A DNA stretch of 35,520 nt from Xylanimonas cellulosilytica. GTDB lineage: Bacteria > Actinomycetota > Actinomycetes > Actinomycetales > Actinomycetaceae. The position numbers and the translations under genes were made by a program. Positions 25,895 to 34,414 of this stretch are shown here, piece after piece; within the stretch, counting starts at the first letter, position 1; every line of letters starts with the position of its first letter. The notes under the pieces are model-generated. The model did no database searches. It was not told the DNA's origin and was given only the letters and a program-made list of their open reading frames with translations. The DNA lies in contig JVKM01000025.1 of the NCBI GenBank assembly GCA_001072465.1, positions 54,104 to 89,623 on the forward strand. The letters are read 5' to 3'.

Positions 25895-25907
25895 GTGTCG
25901 CTCCCGT

Positions 25908-26732
25908 CTAGATTCCGCTCACGAGGCCGTGGTCGACCGTAGCGGTGCCGGGCTCGGTTGTCGGGTGGCAGTGGTCGCCGCCGCCGTGGTGCTGTTCGTG
26001 ATCGTCCTCGATGTGGGGAGGGCCGTCGTAGGAGACATGTCCCGCGTTGATGTGCAGCTCGCGGTCCAAGAGCGGGCCGAGCTCGCCCAGCTCGTGCAGG
26101 ACGATGAGGATCGTCGTCCCCTCCGCCTTGGCGTCGGCGACGATCTGCGCGAGGCGCGCTCGCGATGTCGCGTCGATTCCTGCCATCGGCTCGTCCATGA
26201 TGAGCAGCTCGGGTCGGCGCACGAGGGCGCGTGCGATGAGGACGCGCTGGGCCTGCCCACCTGACAGAATGTTGAGGGGGGAGTGGGCGCGGTGGGCCAT
26301 GCCGACGCGCTCGAGGGCGGCCATGGCCTTCGCCGTGTCGCCCGGCAGTGCCCACAGGCGATGAGGCCCGAGCAGGCCGGATCGCACGACCTCGATCGCG
26401 CTGGCGCTAATCGCGCCACCCGAGGAGATGCGCTGGGGTACGTAGCCGATCTTGTTCCACGGCACGCGGCGGCGAGTGGAAATCGAGCGACCGAAGAGCT
26501 GGGCGTCACCGCTCGTGATGGGCGCGGTGCCCAGCAGGGCCTTCAGGGTCGTGGACTTACCCGATCCGTTGGAACCGGTGATCGCTACGGTCTGGCCGGC
26601 GGGGATATCGAGCGAGATCCCGTGGAGGATCAGGTCCGTATCCCAGGCCACATGCAGGTTGTCGAGACGCACGACGGCGGTCGCCTCCGCGAAGGAGGCT
26701 CCCGCCGTCGTGGGGTTGTCAGTCGTTGTCAC
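25908..26732 (-). CDS. znuC: Zinc ABC transporter ATPase
   Basis: This 274-residue ABC ATPase has Walker A GSNGSGKST at residues 53-61, the signature LSGGQAQRV, and Walker B LLIMDEPMAGID. It powers zinc import through ZnuB. The C-terminus is rich in His and acidic residues (PHIEDDHEQHHGGGDHCH), which is unusual for the ATPase and may buffer or sense zinc. It overlaps znuA by ATGA. Confidence 0.93.
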   Translation of the reverse strand: MTTTDNPTTAGASFAEATAVVRLDNLHVAWDTDLILHGISLDIPAGQTVAITGSNGSGKSTTLKALLGTAPITSGDAQLFGRSISTRRRVPWNKIGYVPQRISSGGAISASAIEVVRSGLLGPHRLWALPGDTAKAMAALERVGMAHRAHSPLNILSGGQAQRVLIARALVRRPELLIMDEPMAGIDATSRARLAQIVADAKAEGTTILIVLHELGELGPLLDRELHINAGHVSYDGPPHIEDDHEQHHGGGDHCHPTTEPGTATVDHGLVSGI

Positions 26733-27745
26733 TGGCAGTCGAGGGCTTTCGTCAGGGCGTCAATGTTGGAGTTCATCGTCGCGGCGTAGTCCTTGGATGC
26801 GTCGGTCTGGGACTCGATCGGGTCCAGGACGGCCGTCGTGATGCCGAGGTCGTCGGCCAGGGTCTGAGCGACCTTCGGATCGATGAGGGCCTCGGTGAAG
26901 ATCGTCGTCACGCCCTGCTCCTTGGCGATCTGGGCGATTTCAGCCAGGCGCGCGGGGGAGGGGGAGGACTCGGGGTCGAGGCCGGAGATACCGACCTGGG
27001 TCAGGCCCGTGCGGTCCGCCAGGTAACCGAAGGCGGTGTGGGCGGTGACGAAGGTCTTGACCTTGCAGCTTGAGGTCTTGGTGACCAGGGTGTCGCTCAG
27101 GGTGTTGAGCTCGTCGGCCAGGGCCTTCGCGTTCGCCTTGTAGACGTCGGCGTGGGCGGAGTCAGCCTCGGCGAGCTTGTCGCCCACCAGGGTCGCGGCA
27201 TGCGCCATGCGGGTGGGATCCAGCCAGAAGTGCGGGTCTGCGCTCATGTCGTGGTGGTGCTCGTGGCCTTCGTGCTCGTGGCCCTCATGATCATGGTCGT
27301 GGGCTTCGGTCTCACCGGACTGGGCCTCGTCAGTGGCCTCTTCCTCGTCCTCGGCCGGGTGGTTCGCGTCGGTGCCGGCCTCAATCAGATCGGCTGCGGG
27401 GGAGACGTCGATGACGGTCTTGGGAGCCTGCTGCTCGATGGCCTCGTCAACGGCGCTCTGGAAGCCCGCGAGGTAGACGACCGCGTCCGCGGAGGACAGG
27501 GAGTCGACCATCTTGGGGGAGAGCTCGAGGTCGTGCGGCTCGGCGCCGTCCGGGGTCAGGGAGGAAACGGAGACGTGCTCGCCGCCGATCTTCTCAGCCA
27601 GGTACTGCAGGGGGTAGAACGAGGCCATGACGGTCAGCTTGCCGTCCTTGGAGGAGCTGCCTCCGGACGCGTTCGGGGAAATGCAGGCGGACAGGGTGAG
27701 CGCTGTGGCAGCCGCGCACGCGGCAGCAAGGATTCTCTTCGACAT
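26729..27745 (-). CDS. znuA: Zinc-binding lipoprotein ZnuA
   Basis: This 338-residue cluster A-I solute-binding lipoprotein has lipobox LSAC (Cys21). A flexible loop rich in Asp/Glu/His (HDHDHEGHEHEGHEHHHD) leads into the zinc site DPHFWLDP. Other metal ligands are expected in the GAEPHDLEL and FVTAHTAFGYLA stretches. It captures zinc outside the membrane. I prefer the ATG at 27745 over the upstream one at 27754 because the promoter geometry puts the transcript start there and it leaves a normal signal peptide. Confidence 0.92.
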   Translation of the reverse strand: MSKRILAAACAAATALTLSACISPNASGGSSSKDGKLTVMASFYPLQYLAEKIGGEHVSVSSLTPDGAEPHDLELSPKMVDSLSSADAVVYLAGFQSAVDEAIEQQAPKTVIDVSPAADLIEAGTDANHPAEDEEEATDEAQSGETEAHDHDHEGHEHEGHEHHHDMSADPHFWLDPTRMAHAATLVGDKLAEADSAHADVYKANAKALADELNTLSDTLVTKTSSCKVKTFVTAHTAFGYLADRTGLTQVGISGLDPESSPSPARLAEIAQIAKEQGVTTIFTEALIDPKVAQTLADDLGITTAVLDPIESQTDASKDYAATMNSNIDALTKALDCQ

Positions 27746-27782
27746 GAAAATCATTCTCTTTAAAATTGAGAATCTTTGTCAA
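27745..27782 (-). promoter_or_regulatory. znuA promoter with two Zur boxes
   Basis: On the minus strand a perfect -35 TTGACA (27777-27782) and -10 GAGAAT (27753-27758) are 18 bases apart, and the ATG at 27745 lies seven bases past the -10, so the mRNA should be leaderless. Two sites on the plus strand resemble the Zur consensus TGAAAATCATTTTCA: TGAAAATCATTCTCT (27745-27759, 13 of 15) and TGAGAATCTTTGTCA (27767-27781, 12 of 15). They are 22 bases apart, about two helical turns, and cover the -10 and -35. Zinc-bound Zur would block RNA polymerase. Confidence 0.75.
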
Positions 27783-27819
27783 GTCAATCTTGGTGCGCGG
27801 ACGGTCCTGATCTGGGGAA

Positions 27820-28836
27820 TTATCTGACGCGTCCCGTTGAGCTGCGTACGATCAAATCGGGTGAAAATACGTAGTCGGCGTGCGTGGGAGCGTAGTCGGC
27901 TGTGTTCAACGCCTCGAAGAGGGCGCGCACTGCGGATGCGACGATCGACTGAACGGGCTGATGAATTGTCGTCAGTGCCGGATCCAGGTGGCTCATGAGG
28001 AACGTGTCGTCGAAACCGATGACCGAGACGTCGTCCGGGACGGACAGGCCGAGCGACGAGATCGTGCGGATGGCGCCGAGGGCCTGCAGGTCAGAACCCG
28101 TGATGATTGCTGTCACGCCGCGCTCCAGGAGGGCATGCGTGTAGGCGGCCGCGGCCTCGTACGTGTAGAAGGTTTCTTCGATGATGGGGGAGTGGTCCCC
28201 GATCAGCTCGCCCATCACCTGCGTGAATGCCTCTGCCTTGCGCAGCGCTGGGACGATGTGTGTGCGGCCGGTGAGAAGCGCGATGCGCGTGTGGCCCAGC
28301 TCGTGCAGGTGAGTGACCGCGGCGCGAATGCCGAGGGAGTCTCCGGTGGAAAAGTCGGGGGCTGGGACCTCTGGGCGCGCACCGTTGATCGTGACGAAGG
28401 GGATGCCGCGTGCAGCGACGTCGTGATAGGGGGAGAGGTCGGACAGGAGATCTGCGTGCCTGCCGGAGACAAAGATGAGTCCGTCGACGCGGTGATCAAT
28501 GAGTGAGGAGAGGTGGTCGAACTCGGACGTCGCGCCCGGCGTCTGCGTGCGAATAAGGGCGATGCCGCCCGCGCGCGAAATCTCCTCCTGGAGGTGGTGG
28601 GCGAAGGAGGCGAAGACCGGGTTCGTGAGTTCGGGCACGATAACGCCGATCGTTGGAGTGCTGGGCGTGTGCTCGCTGGGTGGACGGTCGTAGCCCAGCT
28701 CATCGATCGCCGTCAGGACCCTGCGGCGCGTGTCTTCGGAGACCTGACCGACGCCGTTGAAAACGCGTGAAACAGTTGCGGTCGATACGCCTGCATGGGC
28801 CGCAATATCGGCCATGCTTGTACGATTTTTGGTCAT
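27820..28836 (-). CDS. LacI-family regulator of the maltose genes
   Basis: This 338-residue LacI-type regulator has the helix-turn-helix SMADIAAHAGVSTATVSRVF and hinge LTAIDELGYDRP at the N-terminus, then a sugar-binding effector domain (IGVIVPELTNPVFASFAHHL; VISFD-like VIGFDDTFLMSHLDPALTTI). The start at 28836 gives the normal LacI beginning and has AAAGGAG about 11 bases upstream. It is divergent from malEFG with a palindrome in the shared gap, so it probably represses that operon and is released by maltose or a related sugar (MalR-like). Confidence 0.88.
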   Translation of the reverse strand: MTKNRTSMADIAAHAGVSTATVSRVFNGVGQVSEDTRRRVLTAIDELGYDRPPSEHTPSTPTIGVIVPELTNPVFASFAHHLQEEISRAGGIALIRTQTPGATSEFDHLSSLIDHRVDGLIFVSGRHADLLSDLSPYHDVAARGIPFVTINGARPEVPAPDFSTGDSLGIRAAVTHLHELGHTRIALLTGRTHIVPALRKAEAFTQVMGELIGDHSPIIEETFYTYEAAAAYTHALLERGVTAIITGSDLQALGAIRTISSLGLSVPDDVSVIGFDDTFLMSHLDPALTTIHQPVQSIVASAVRALFEALNTADYAPTHADYVFSPDLIVRSSTGRVR

Positions 28837-28894
28837 CGCCTCAACGCTCCTTTGGGTGTCCGAGTGCAGCTGTTTCCCTACAAATGTAACAGCT

Positions 28895-28945
28895 TGCACA
28901 CAATTGCGAAAATTGTTGCAGAAACAAAATCGGGCGTATTACAGT
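28895..28945 (+). promoter_or_regulatory. malE promoter and LacI-type operator
   Basis: TTGCAG (28916-28921) and TACAGT (28940-28945) form a -35/-10 pair with an 18-base spacer upstream of malE. An inverted repeat with arms ACAATT (28900-28905) and AATTGT (28911-28916), extended outward by TGCA on each side, overlaps the -35. It has the half-site type expected for LacI-family proteins. The untranslated leader would be about 50 bases with AGGAG before the malE ATG. Confidence 0.65.
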
Positions 28946-29001
28946 GACTCTGTAGCAGGTCGCTGATGGAAGCGACCCGCCTGACCAACACAGGAGTAAT
29001 A

Positions 29002-30228
29002 ATGCGACGTGGCATCGCAGCGCTCGGCGTCCTCGCGGCGGCTACCGCCCTGGCCGCCTGCAACAACGGCACGACCTCTTCCTCGACCTCCTCGGACAGC
29101 GCGAACACCGACGCTGTGGCGACCCTGACGATCTGGGCGGACGACACCCGCTTCTCCCAGGTTGAGCACCTCGCCGAGGACTTCACCACCAACACCGGCG
29201 TGAAGGTCAACGTCGTGCAGAAGTCCGAAGCCGACATGGACACCGAGTTCACCACCCAGGTGCCCACCGGCAACGGCCCCGACCTGATCGTCATGGCCCA
29301 CGACAAGCTGGGTGCACTCGTCGCTAACGGCGTCGTCGCCCCCGTGGACCTGGGCGAGGCCAAGTCCAACTTCGCAGACGTCGCCGTCAAGGCCGTCACC
29401 TACAACGGCCAGACCTACGGCGTTCCCTACGCCGTCGAGTCCGTTGCCCTGGTGCGCAACAACTCCCTCACCAAGGACGAGCCCAAGACGTACGACGACA
29501 TGATCGCCTCCGGCAAGACCGCCGGCGTCGAGTACCCCTTCATCATCCAGATGGGCGACAAGGGCGACCCGTACCACTTCTACGGCTTCCAGACCTCCTT
29601 CGGCGCCCCCGTCTTCAACACCAACGCTGACGGCGAGTACACCTCCGAGCTGGCCATGGGCGGCTCCGGCGGCACCGACTTCGCAAACTGGCTGAAGGCA
29701 CAGGCTGACGCGAAGGTGCTCTCCCCGTCCATCACGGGTGACATCGCCAAGCAGGCCTTCCTCGATGGCAAGGCCGCCTACACGGTGACCGGCCCCTGGA
29801 ACGTCGCCGCCTTCCGCGAGGCCGGCATGGACGTCTCCGTCCTGTCGATCCCTTCCGCCGGCTCCCAGGCTGCGCAGCCCTTCGTTGGCGTCCAGATGTT
29901 CTACCAGAGCGCCAAGTCCGCCAACCCGGTCGCTGCCAAGCAGTTCTTCAACTACCTGGCCACCCCCGAGGCTCAGGAAGAGATGCAGAAGCTCGGTGGT
30001 CGCGCCTCTGCGATGCCTTCGGTCGCCGCCAAGTCGGATGACCAGGACATCAAGGACTTCGCGAAGGTTGCAGAGTCCGGCGCTCTCGCCCCCGCGATCC
30101 CCGCGATGGGTTCCGTCTGGAACTTCTGGGGCCAGACCGAGGCCAACATCGTGAGTGGCACCGAGACCCCGGCCGAAGGCTGGGCGACCATGGTCACCAA
30201 CATCAACAACGCGATCGCCTCCAAGTGA
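29002..30228 (+). CDS. malE: Maltose/maltodextrin-binding lipoprotein
   Basis: This 408-residue solute-binding lipoprotein has lipobox LAAC (Cys20) and a Thr/Ser linker, then a MalE-type fold: LTIWADDTRFSQVEHLAEDF, GPDLIVMAHDKLGALVANGV, YGVPYAVESVALVRN and GRASAMPSV. It delivers maltose or maltodextrins to MalFG. The ATG at 29002 is preceded by CAGGAG. The first Met of the frame (28966) would lack a signal peptide at its start. Base composition matches highly expressed genes. Confidence 0.92.
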   Translation: MRRGIAALGVLAAATALAACNNGTTSSSTSSDSANTDAVATLTIWADDTRFSQVEHLAEDFTTNTGVKVNVVQKSEADMDTEFTTQVPTGNGPDLIVMAHDKLGALVANGVVAPVDLGEAKSNFADVAVKAVTYNGQTYGVPYAVESVALVRNNSLTKDEPKTYDDMIASGKTAGVEYPFIIQMGDKGDPYHFYGFQTSFGAPVFNTNADGEYTSELAMGGSGGTDFANWLKAQADAKVLSPSITGDIAKQAFLDGKAAYTVTGPWNVAAFREAGMDVSVLSIPSAGSQAAQPFVGVQMFYQSAKSANPVAAKQFFNYLATPEAQEEMQKLGGRASAMPSVAAKSDDQDIKDFAKVAESGALAPAIPAMGSVWNFWGQTEANIVSGTETPAEGWATMVTNINNAIASK

Positions 30229-30262
30229 TCGACCCCGCCGGTTGCATAGCGACCGGTACCCC

Positions 30263-30400
30263 GCTCGCCTGAGGCGAGCACCCAGCCTCGCACCCGCCCG
30301 CGTCCCACGCGGCGGGCGGGTGCGAGGCCTACAAAACGCTCGCGCCGCAGTGCGGTGCACTCGCACCTCCGGGTGCTTTCCGACCCGCCACCAGGCGGGT
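30263..30400. repeat. malE-malF intergenic hairpins
   Basis: The 215-base gap holds three stem-loops. A 7-bp stem is at 30263-30279. A strong perfect 17-bp stem is at 30285-30301 with 30312-30328. A 7-bp stem is at 30383-30400. None has a T run. In binding-protein operons such structures commonly stabilise the upstream mRNA or allow partial termination, so that MalE is made in excess over MalF and MalG. Confidence 0.65.
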
Positions 30401-30443
30401 ATCGTCGCAATGACGCGCAAACTGCGCACGTGTGGAGGACACG

Positions 30444-32036
30444 ATGTCTGAGCCAGCGAAGGCTGCAGAAAAGAAAAAAGAGGCGCGCACCGCCTCGCAC
30501 GCTAGCGAAGTGACCAGGCCCGGTTTCTTCGTCAAACTTGTCCTGATGATGCTCATCGATGCCCTGGGGATCTACGGCATGTTCACCGCCTACCTGGTGA
30601 AGTCCTGGACGGTTCTCGCCGTCCTCGCCGTCCTGCTTCTCGCGGTCAACTGGGTGTACTTCTCCAAGCGGACTATTCCCGCGAAGTACCTCGTTCCCGG
30701 CATGGTCTTCCTGCTCATCTACCAGGTCTTCGTCATGGGGTACACGGGCTACGTGTCCTTCACGAACTACGGTCAGGGTCATAACTCCAGCAAGGATGAC
30801 GCCGTCGCCTCGATCCTGCAGGCCTCTGAGCAGCGCGCCGAGGGTGCGCCGAGCCTCCCCGCCGCTGTCGTTGAGGACAGCAGCGGCCTCGGGCTCGCGG
30901 TGGTCGACACCGCGACGGGCAAGATTCGCGTGGGTGACTCCGAGACCCCGCTGCACGAGGTGTCCGGCACGTATGCCGCCGGCGCGATCAGCGCGGTCGA
31001 TGGTTACAAGGTCCTGACGCTCGCCGAGATCCTCAAGCCCGAGGTGCAGCAGAAGGTCTCCGCCATCAAGGTTCCGGCCTCCGATGACCCGAACGATGGA
31101 AGCTACCGCAGCGATGACGGGTCGACCGCCTACCTGGCCAAGTCCCGCTACAACTACGACGAGGCCGCCGACACCCTGACCGACACGACGACCGGCGTCG
31201 TCTACACGGCCAACAACAAGATCGGCGCATTCGTGGATGCGGACGGCAATCAGATTGATCCGGGCTGGCGCGTGTTCGTCGGCTTCGACAACTACATGAA
31301 CATGTTCGCCCGCGGCGACCTGGCTGGTCCCTTCCTGAAGGCCCTGCTGTGGTCCTTCGTCTTCGCCGCGGTCTCGGTCCTGTCGACCTTCGCGCTTGGC
31401 CTGATCCTGGGCCTCGTGTTCGCAGACAAGCGCATCAAGGGTCGCAAGATCTACCAGTCCCTCATGATCCTTCCCTACGCCTTCCCGGCCTTCCTGGCCA
31501 CCCTGGTGTGGAAGGGCATGCTCAACACGGACTTCGGCTTCATCAATGACGTTCTGCTCGGCGGCGCGAACATCCCGTGGCTGACGGACGGTACACTGGC
31601 GAAGTTCTCGATCCTGGGTGTGAACCTGTGGCTGGGCTTCCCCTACATGTTCCTCGTGTGCCTGGGTGCCCTGCAGTCCCTGCCGGGTGACGTCGAAGAG
31701 GCCGCGAAGATCGACGGCGCCTCCGGCCTGCGCACCGTGTGGTCCATCAAGCTGCCGCTCGTGCTGCAGTCCACGGTGCCGCTGCTGATCGCCTCCTTCG
31801 CGTTCAACTTCAACAACTTCTCGCTCATCTACATGCTGACCGGCGGCGGCCCGAACTACCCGGGCTTGGATGTCGGCCAGACTGACATCCTGATCTCGAT
31901 GGTCTACAAGATCGCGATCGAGTCGGGTTCCCCGAACTACGGCCTGGCCTCGGCCATGTCTATCGTCATCTTCATCGTCGTGGGCGTGATCGCGTGGCTC
32001 GGTTTCCGCCAGACGAAGACCCTTGAGGAGCTGTGA
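30444..32036 (+). CDS. malF: Maltose ABC permease MalF
   Basis: This 530-residue permease has an N-terminal membrane part (LVLMMLIDALGIYGMF; YLVPGMVFLLIYQVFVMGY), then a large extracytoplasmic insert at about residues 110-280, as in MalF P2. A C-terminal MetI-like domain has the ATPase-contact loop EEAAKIDGASGLRTVWSIKLP. The gene starts at the ATG at 30444 with GGAGG upstream. It overlaps malG at the stop. It needs an ATPase not encoded in this window. Confidence 0.92.
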   Translation: MSEPAKAAEKKKEARTASHASEVTRPGFFVKLVLMMLIDALGIYGMFTAYLVKSWTVLAVLAVLLLAVNWVYFSKRTIPAKYLVPGMVFLLIYQVFVMGYTGYVSFTNYGQGHNSSKDDAVASILQASEQRAEGAPSLPAAVVEDSSGLGLAVVDTATGKIRVGDSETPLHEVSGTYAAGAISAVDGYKVLTLAEILKPEVQQKVSAIKVPASDDPNDGSYRSDDGSTAYLAKSRYNYDEAADTLTDTTTGVVYTANNKIGAFVDADGNQIDPGWRVFVGFDNYMNMFARGDLAGPFLKALLWSFVFAAVSVLSTFALGLILGLVFADKRIKGRKIYQSLMILPYAFPAFLATLVWKGMLNTDFGFINDVLLGGANIPWLTDGTLAKFSILGVNLWLGFPYMFLVCLGALQSLPGDVEEAAKIDGASGLRTVWSIKLPLVLQSTVPLLIASFAFNFNNFSLIYMLTGGGPNYPGLDVGQTDILISMVYKIAIESGSPNYGLASAMSIVIFIVVGVIAWLGFRQTKTLEEL

Positions 32037-32932
32037 TGAGCACTGCAACTATCAAGAAGAATCGCGAGTCGACCCTGAAGGGTGCGCGCTGGTGGAAAGA
32101 GGTCGGTTGGCGCCACATCGTCGCCATCCTGATGATCATCTACTGCCTGGTCCCGCTGCTCTACGTCCTGTCGGTGTCGCTGAACCCCGGCGCGACGCTC
32201 ACCGGCTCGAACCAGCTTTTCTCGAAGGTGTCGTTCGAGAACTTCGCGGCCCTGGGCAGCGGCCAGTACTCCGCATACTGGTCGTGGGTCCTGAACTCCC
32301 TCATCGTGTCGACCACGACCGCTGTGGGCACCGTCCTCATGGGCGCGGCCGCCGCCTACGCGTTCAGCCGCTTCCGCTTCAAGGGGCGCCGCGCGACCTT
32401 GACCGGCCTGCTGCTGGTGCAGATGTTCCCGCAGATGCTGGCCTTCGTGGCCCTCTACCTGCTGCTCCTGGGCATTCAGGACATCTTCCCGGTGCTCGGC
32501 CTGAACTCCAAGCTCGGCCTGATCTGCGTCTACCTCGGTGGCGCGCTCGGCTCGAACACCTTCCTGCTTTACGGCTTCTTCAACTCGATCCCGCGTTCGC
32601 TGGATGAGGCGGCCATGATCGACGGTGCGACGCACGCCCAGACCTTCTGGACGATCATCATGCCGCTGGCTCGCCCCGTCCTGGCTGTCGTCGGCCTGCT
32701 GAGCTTCATCTCCTCGCTCGGCGACTTCGTGATCGCGAAGGTTGTCCTGCAGGACCAGGGTCAGTTCACCCTGGCCGTCGGCATGTACATGTGGGCGGCT
32801 GACGCTCGTACCGCCCCGTGGGGCATCTTCGCGGCCGGCTCCGTCATCGCGGCCATCCCGGTGATCCTGCTGTTCCAGTACCTGCAGAAGTACATCGTCT
32901 CCGGCCTGACCGCCGGCGGCGTCAAGGAGTAA
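32036..32932 (+). CDS. malG: Maltose ABC permease MalG
   Basis: This 298-residue permease has six hydrophobic segments and the coupling loop DEAAMIDGATHAQTFWTIIM, with a MalG-type end SGLTAGGVKE. The ATG at 32036 overlaps the malF stop (TGATG), with GAGGAG upstream. It forms the channel with MalF. A strong terminator follows 26 bases later and no malK is present, so a shared MsiK-type ATPase elsewhere is inferred. Confidence 0.92.
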   Translation: MSTATIKKNRESTLKGARWWKEVGWRHIVAILMIIYCLVPLLYVLSVSLNPGATLTGSNQLFSKVSFENFAALGSGQYSAYWSWVLNSLIVSTTTAVGTVLMGAAAAYAFSRFRFKGRRATLTGLLLVQMFPQMLAFVALYLLLLGIQDIFPVLGLNSKLGLICVYLGGALGSNTFLLYGFFNSIPRSLDEAAMIDGATHAQTFWTIIMPLARPVLAVVGLLSFISSLGDFVIAKVVLQDQGQFTLAVGMYMWAADARTAPWGIFAAGSVIAAIPVILLFQYLQKYIVSGLTAGGVKE

Positions 32933-32957
32933 GCGTCTCCGCGCTTTTTCGCTGAGC

Positions 32958-33003
32958 CAGCCCCGGCCTCGTCCCCTATCCCCGTGGGACGAGGCCGGGG
33001 CTG
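32958..33003 (+). terminator. 12-mer hairpin terminator after malG
   Basis: A perfect 18-bp stem (32958-32975 with 32986-33003) and 10-base loop are followed by TTTT, a complete intrinsic terminator. Both arms contain the exact repeated 12-mer. Confidence 0.9.
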
Positions 33004-33062
33004 TTTTGTGCGTTCGGCGCGGGGGGAGTGGGAGGGGTGCGAGGTTCGTGTGGTGGGAGCGC

Positions 33063-33108
33063 TTGACAGGTTAGTTGGTTATATGGTTCATTAGTCATGT
33101 AATGAACC
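33063..33108 (+). promoter_or_regulatory. GntR operon promoter and palindromic operator
   Basis: A perfect -35 TTGACA is at 33063-33068. About 17-18 bases on, where the -10 should be, lies a perfect inverted repeat GGTTCATTA (33085-33093) and TAATGAACC (33100-33108) with a 6-base spacer. This is a likely operator for the GntR regulator encoded 27 bases downstream. Its -10 is poor (GTTCAT or TTCATT). Confidence 0.7.
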
Positions 33109-33134
33109 GCTGAAGCTGAAGGGAGGGCTTGCGC

Positions 33135-33524
33135 ATGGCACCCACGTTCGTCTCGGGGATCCCGATCTACGTCCAGATCGCCGATGACATCCGCGCGCAG
33201 ATCCTGCGCGGCACCCTGCGTGCCGGGGACCAGCTCACCTCCACCACGGAGTACTCCGCGACCTACCGCATCAACCCGGCCACCGTCGGCAAGGCCTTCG
33301 CGATCCTCGTCGACGAGGGCCTCGTCGAGAAGCGGCGCGGCATCGGCATGTTCGTCGCTGAAGGCGCACAGCACGCGCTCGTGGCTGATGGGCTCGCGTC
33401 CTACGTGGAGGAGACCCTGAACCCCGCCGTCGAAGCGGGCCTGGCCCTGGGCCTCGACCTCGACGCCATCATCGACCACGTCCGCGCCTACGGCGCCGAC
33501 ACAACCGCCAAGGACAACTCATGA
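33135..33524 (+). CDS. GntR-family (YtrA-type) regulator
   Basis: This 129-residue short GntR regulator has a winged helix-turn-helix in its first 75 residues (PIYVQIADDIRAQILRGTLR; INPATVGKAFAILVDEGLVE) and a short C-terminal helical tail, the YtrA layout. Such regulators usually control the ABC genes cotranscribed with them, as here. The ATG at 33135 follows GGGAGGG by seven bases; the frame also opens at a TTG six bases earlier. The stop overlaps the ABC gene by ATGA. Confidence 0.9.
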   Translation: MAPTFVSGIPIYVQIADDIRAQILRGTLRAGDQLTSTTEYSATYRINPATVGKAFAILVDEGLVEKRRGIGMFVAEGAQHALVADGLASYVEETLNPAVEAGLALGLDLDAIIDHVRAYGADTTAKDNS

Positions 33525-34414
33525 TCACCCTCAACTCCATCAGTCACACGTATCCGGGAGAGAACGAGGCGGCGCTGCGCGACATCTCGCTCACCCTCGG
33601 GGACGCTACCGTCACCGCCCTCGTCGGCCCCAACGGCTCGGGCAAGACCACGCTCATGCAGATCCTCGGCGGCCTGATGGTCCCCACCTCGGGGAGCATC
33701 TCCATCGACGGCAGCCAGGCCAGCGCTGACGACCTGCTCACCGGTTCGATCGTCGCTTCCTCCGCTCGCGACTTCGACGAGCTGTACAGCCAGTCTCTCG
33801 TCGACTACGCGCGCCTGCGTCCCACCTGGGATGAGCAGCTCTTCGCCCACTACGCTGAGCGCTTCGATCTGCGCATTAACCGCAAGTACGTGCGCAAGCT
33901 CTCCGGCGGGCAAGCTGCCATTCTCTCCGCCTCGATCGCGCTGGCCTCGGGCGCGCCCCTCACCCTCCTTGACGAGATCCAGGCACCCCTGGACGTGCCC
34001 ACGCGCTACGCCCTCTACGAGGAGATTCTCGCTCTGGCGGGGGAGGTCATGGAAGGACGACGCCCCCAGCGACGCTTCCTCATCTCCTCGCACATGGTCT
34101 CCGAACTCGAAAAGGTCGCCGAGGATGTCATCGTCTTGAAGAAGGGTGAGCTCCTTGCTCACGAGAGCATCGATGACTTCACCTGCCGAGTCTCAGCTCT
34201 GACCGGCCACGCCTCTAACGTCGAGGGCTTCCTTGCCGCCCACCCCGACCTAGCTGTGATCGCCAGTCGCGAGCTCGGCTCCACGCGAGAGATCGTCGTG
34301 GACCTGCGCGGTAGCGCCGTCGGCGACACCGATCTCGCATCCCACTCCCTGACCTCTTCGCCCTGTTCCTTCCAGGACGCCTTCGCCTACCTCATCCAGG
34401 AGAACGACCAATGA
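33521..34414 (+). CDS. ABC transporter ATPase (YtrB-like)
   Basis: This 297-residue ABC ATPase has Walker A GPNGSGKT at residues 36-43, signature LSGGQ at 127-131 and Walker B LTLLDEI at 147-153. After the ATPase core, about 90 residues form a C-terminal domain of the kind seen in exporters coupled to YtrA regulators. It probably powers export of an unknown compound, such as a cell-envelope antibiotic, with the next protein. It overlaps both neighbours by four bases. Confidence 0.88.
   Translation: MITLNSISHTYPGENEAALRDISLTLGDATVTALVGPNGSGKTTLMQILGGLMVPTSGSISIDGSQASADDLLTGSIVASSARDFDELYSQSLVDYARLRPTWDEQLFAHYAERFDLRINRKYVRKLSGGQAAILSASIALASGAPLTLLDEIQAPLDVPTRYALYEEILALAGEVMEGRRPQRRFLISSHMVSELEKVAEDVIVLKKGELLAHESIDDFTCRVSALTGHASNVEGFLAAHPDLAVIASRELGSTREIVVDLRGSAVGDTDLASHSLTSSPCSFQDAFAYLIQENDQ

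Noticed and set aside
29973-32048. 691-codon minus-strand frame opposite malE/malF
   Set aside because: It is antisense to two clear transport genes and spans their intergenic hairpins; the translation is low complexity.
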